Source: Massilia norwichensis (GTDB lineage Bacteria; Pseudomonadota; Gammaproteobacteria; Burkholderiales; Burkholderiaceae_D). Taken from it: DNA of 64,000 bases. Both the position numbers and the translations under genes were made by a program. The stretch spans positions 1 through 64,000 of the forward strand of contig NZ_JANUGX010000010.1 in the NCBI RefSeq assembly GCF_024753245.1, written 5' to 3'. Under the pieces are notes generated by a model. That model was not told the origin of the DNA. It searched no databases and saw nothing but the letters and a program-made list of their open reading frames with translations. Below, piece after piece: positions 62,768 through 64,000 of the stretch; position 1 is the stretch's first letter, and each line of letters starts with the position of its first letter.

Positions 62768-64000
62768 GCCCTCAGATCCGCTTCAACGCCTTCCAGATGA
62801 ACACGGTGAGCCACCAGTCGCCGGGGCTCTGGACCCATCCGCGCGACACCAGCCACCGCTACAAGAGCGCCGAGCACTGGGTCGAGCTGGCGCGCCTGCT
62901 GGAGCGCGGCGGCTTCGACGCGCTGTTCCTGGCCGACGTGCTGGGCGTGTACGACGTGTACGCCGGCAGCGCCGATGCGGCGCTGCGCCACGCGGTGCAG
63001 GCGCCGCTGAACGACCCGCTGGCGCTGGTCCCGCTGCTGGCCCACGCCACCCGCCACCTGGGCTTCGGGGTCACCGCCTCCCTCACCTACGAGCATCCTT
63101 ACACCTTCGCGCGGCGCATGTCGACGCTGGACCACCTGAGCGGCGGCCGGGTCGGCTGGAATATCGTCACCGGCTACCTCGACAGCGCCGCGCGCAACCT
63201 CGGCCTCAAGCAGCAGATCGCCCACGACGACCGCTACGACCTGGCCGACGAGTACCTGGATGTGGTCTACAAGCTGTGGGAGAAAAGCTGGGATGACGAT
63301 GCCGTCCTCGCCGACAAGGCCAGCGGCGTGTATGCCGACCCGGCGCGCGTGCACCCGATCCGCCATGAGGGCCGCCACTACACGGTACCGGGCATCCACC
63401 TGTGCGAGCCCTCGCCGCAGCGCACGCCCTTCCTCTACCAGGCCGGGACCTCGCCGCGCGGCCTCGCCTTCGCCGCCCGCCATGCGGAAGCCACCTTCGT
63501 CTGCGGGCCGAGCAAAAAGGTGGTCAAGCGCTACGTCGACCAGACCCGCGAAGCGGTGCGCGCCGCCGGCCGCGATCCGCAGGAGCTGCTGGTCTACGCC
63601 CAGGCCCTGATCGTCACCGCGCCCACCGCGGCGCTCGCGCGCGCCAAATACGGCGACTACCTGGACCACGTCGACATCGAAGCATCGCTGGCGCTGCTGT
63701 CCGGCTGGACCGGGGTCGACTTCTCGAAGCTGCCGCTGGACGCCACCGTCGACTACATCGAAACCGAAGCCGGCCGCAGCGCCCTGGCCTCGCTGTCCAG
63801 CGCCGATCCGGAGCGCAAGTGGACCGTGCGCGAGGCGGCCCGCTTCATCGGCCTGGGCGGACGCGGGCCCGTGCTGGTGGGCGACCCCGGCCAGGTCGCC
63901 GACCAGCTCGAAGCCTGGCAGGCGCAGACCGGCGCAGACGGCTTCAACCTGGCCTTTGCCGTCGCCCACGAATCGATGCGCGACGTGGTCGAACTGGTCG
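62764..64000 (+). CDS. FMN-dependent monooxygenase, NtaA/SnaA/DmoA family (partial)
   Basis: At least 412 residues, open at the right edge, of a luciferase-like flavin-dependent monooxygenase. It begins MSPQIRFNAFQMNTVSHQSP. Typical NtaA/DmoA motifs are LFLADVLGVYDVY, STLDHLSGGRVGWNIVT, ARNLGL and LYQAGTSPRGLAFAARHAE. The full length in the family is about 440-460 residues. Members oxidise nitrilotriacetate, dimethyl sulfide and related compounds using FMNH2. Fifth gene of the operon that starts at 59224; overlap ATGA with the binding-protein gene. Confidence 0.9.
   Translation, partial: MSPQIRFNAFQMNTVSHQSPGLWTHPRDTSHRYKSAEHWVELARLLERGGFDALFLADVLGVYDVYAGSADAALRHAVQAPLNDPLALVPLLAHATRHLGFGVTASLTYEHPYTFARRMSTLDHLSGGRVGWNIVTGYLDSAARNLGLKQQIAHDDRYDLADEYLDVVYKLWEKSWDDDAVLADKASGVYADPARVHPIRHEGRHYTVPGIHLCEPSPQRTPFLYQAGTSPRGLAFAARHAEATFVCGPSKKVVKRYVDQTREAVRAAGRDPQELLVYAQALIVTAPTAALARAKYGDYLDHVDIEASLALLSGWTGVDFSKLPLDATVDYIETEAGRSALASLSSADPERKWTVREAARFIGLGGRGPVLVGDPGQVADQLEAWQAQTGADGFNLAFAVAHESMRDVVELV

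Overview
The window is GC-rich, densely coded chromosomal DNA from a betaproteobacterium. The order lon-hupB-tRNA-Asp-ppiD beside tig-clpP-clpX, the thrC-moeA-moaD string, HpnCDE squalene genes and paired cyanophycin synthetases point to Burkholderiales, most likely Oxalobacteraceae of the Massilia type. The family placement is inference from gene content and order. No phage, integrase, transposase, rRNA or CRISPR array was seen.

Layout. 64-2895: ybbA ABC ATPase divergent from tesA-mnmH, then a GNAT gene. 2974-12039: protein quality-control and chromatin block, all on the minus strand (tig, clpP, clpX, lon, hupB, two identical tRNA-Asp genes, ppiD, with a tRNA-Leu upstream of tig). 12193-16421: RND efflux permease and its lipoprotein adaptor. 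16547-19600: hpnC-hpnD-hpnE squalene synthesis. 19726-21518: small membrane peptide, DUF1700-like and DUF2807-like envelope proteins. 21525-25967: flavoprotein, then an operator-controlled operon (membrane protein, XRE regulator, alpha/beta hydrolase), then an M28 peptidase. 26316-27335: orphan TRAP solute-binding protein. 27430-30419: thrC-moeA-moaD. 30563-34904: kbl-tdh-sdaA threonine/serine catabolism with a divergent XRE-cupin regulator and three operator-like palindromes between them. 35040-44402: GGDEF/EAL protein, YCII protein, two serine hydrolases, Sel1-repeat protein, DEDDh exonuclease and YegD-like Hsp70. 44561-57303: cyanophycin region. 57497-59089: metallophosphoesterase and LysE exporter. 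59224-64000: an organosulfur-type operon that runs off the right edge.

The cyanophycin region is the richest part. An isoaspartyl peptidase, a cyanophycinase and one cyanophycin synthetase form a plus-strand operon. A second synthetase lies about 1.9 kb away on the minus strand, directly downstream of a heme-oxygenase-like diiron oxidase (HDO) gene of unknown substrate. Further upstream is a cationic amino-acid permease. Together they could import arginine, polymerise Asp/Arg, and break the polymer down again. The HDO has a complete-looking set of metal ligands, and its role here is undescribed as far as I know. A TetR gene, a HD-domain hydrolase and an unknown membrane-anchored protein sit between the two synthetases.

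Regulatory DNA is unusually readable. There are three 16-bp palindromes before kbl, three 19-bp sites around a TTGACA promoter at 22.8 kb, paired TTGG/CCAA sites before the TetR gene, a dyad and hairpin before the isoaspartyl peptidase, and a sigma32-like promoter before lon. Interspersed palindromic repeats occupy four intergenic gaps. Start codons were chosen by ribosome-binding site, overlap with the upstream gene and family length.
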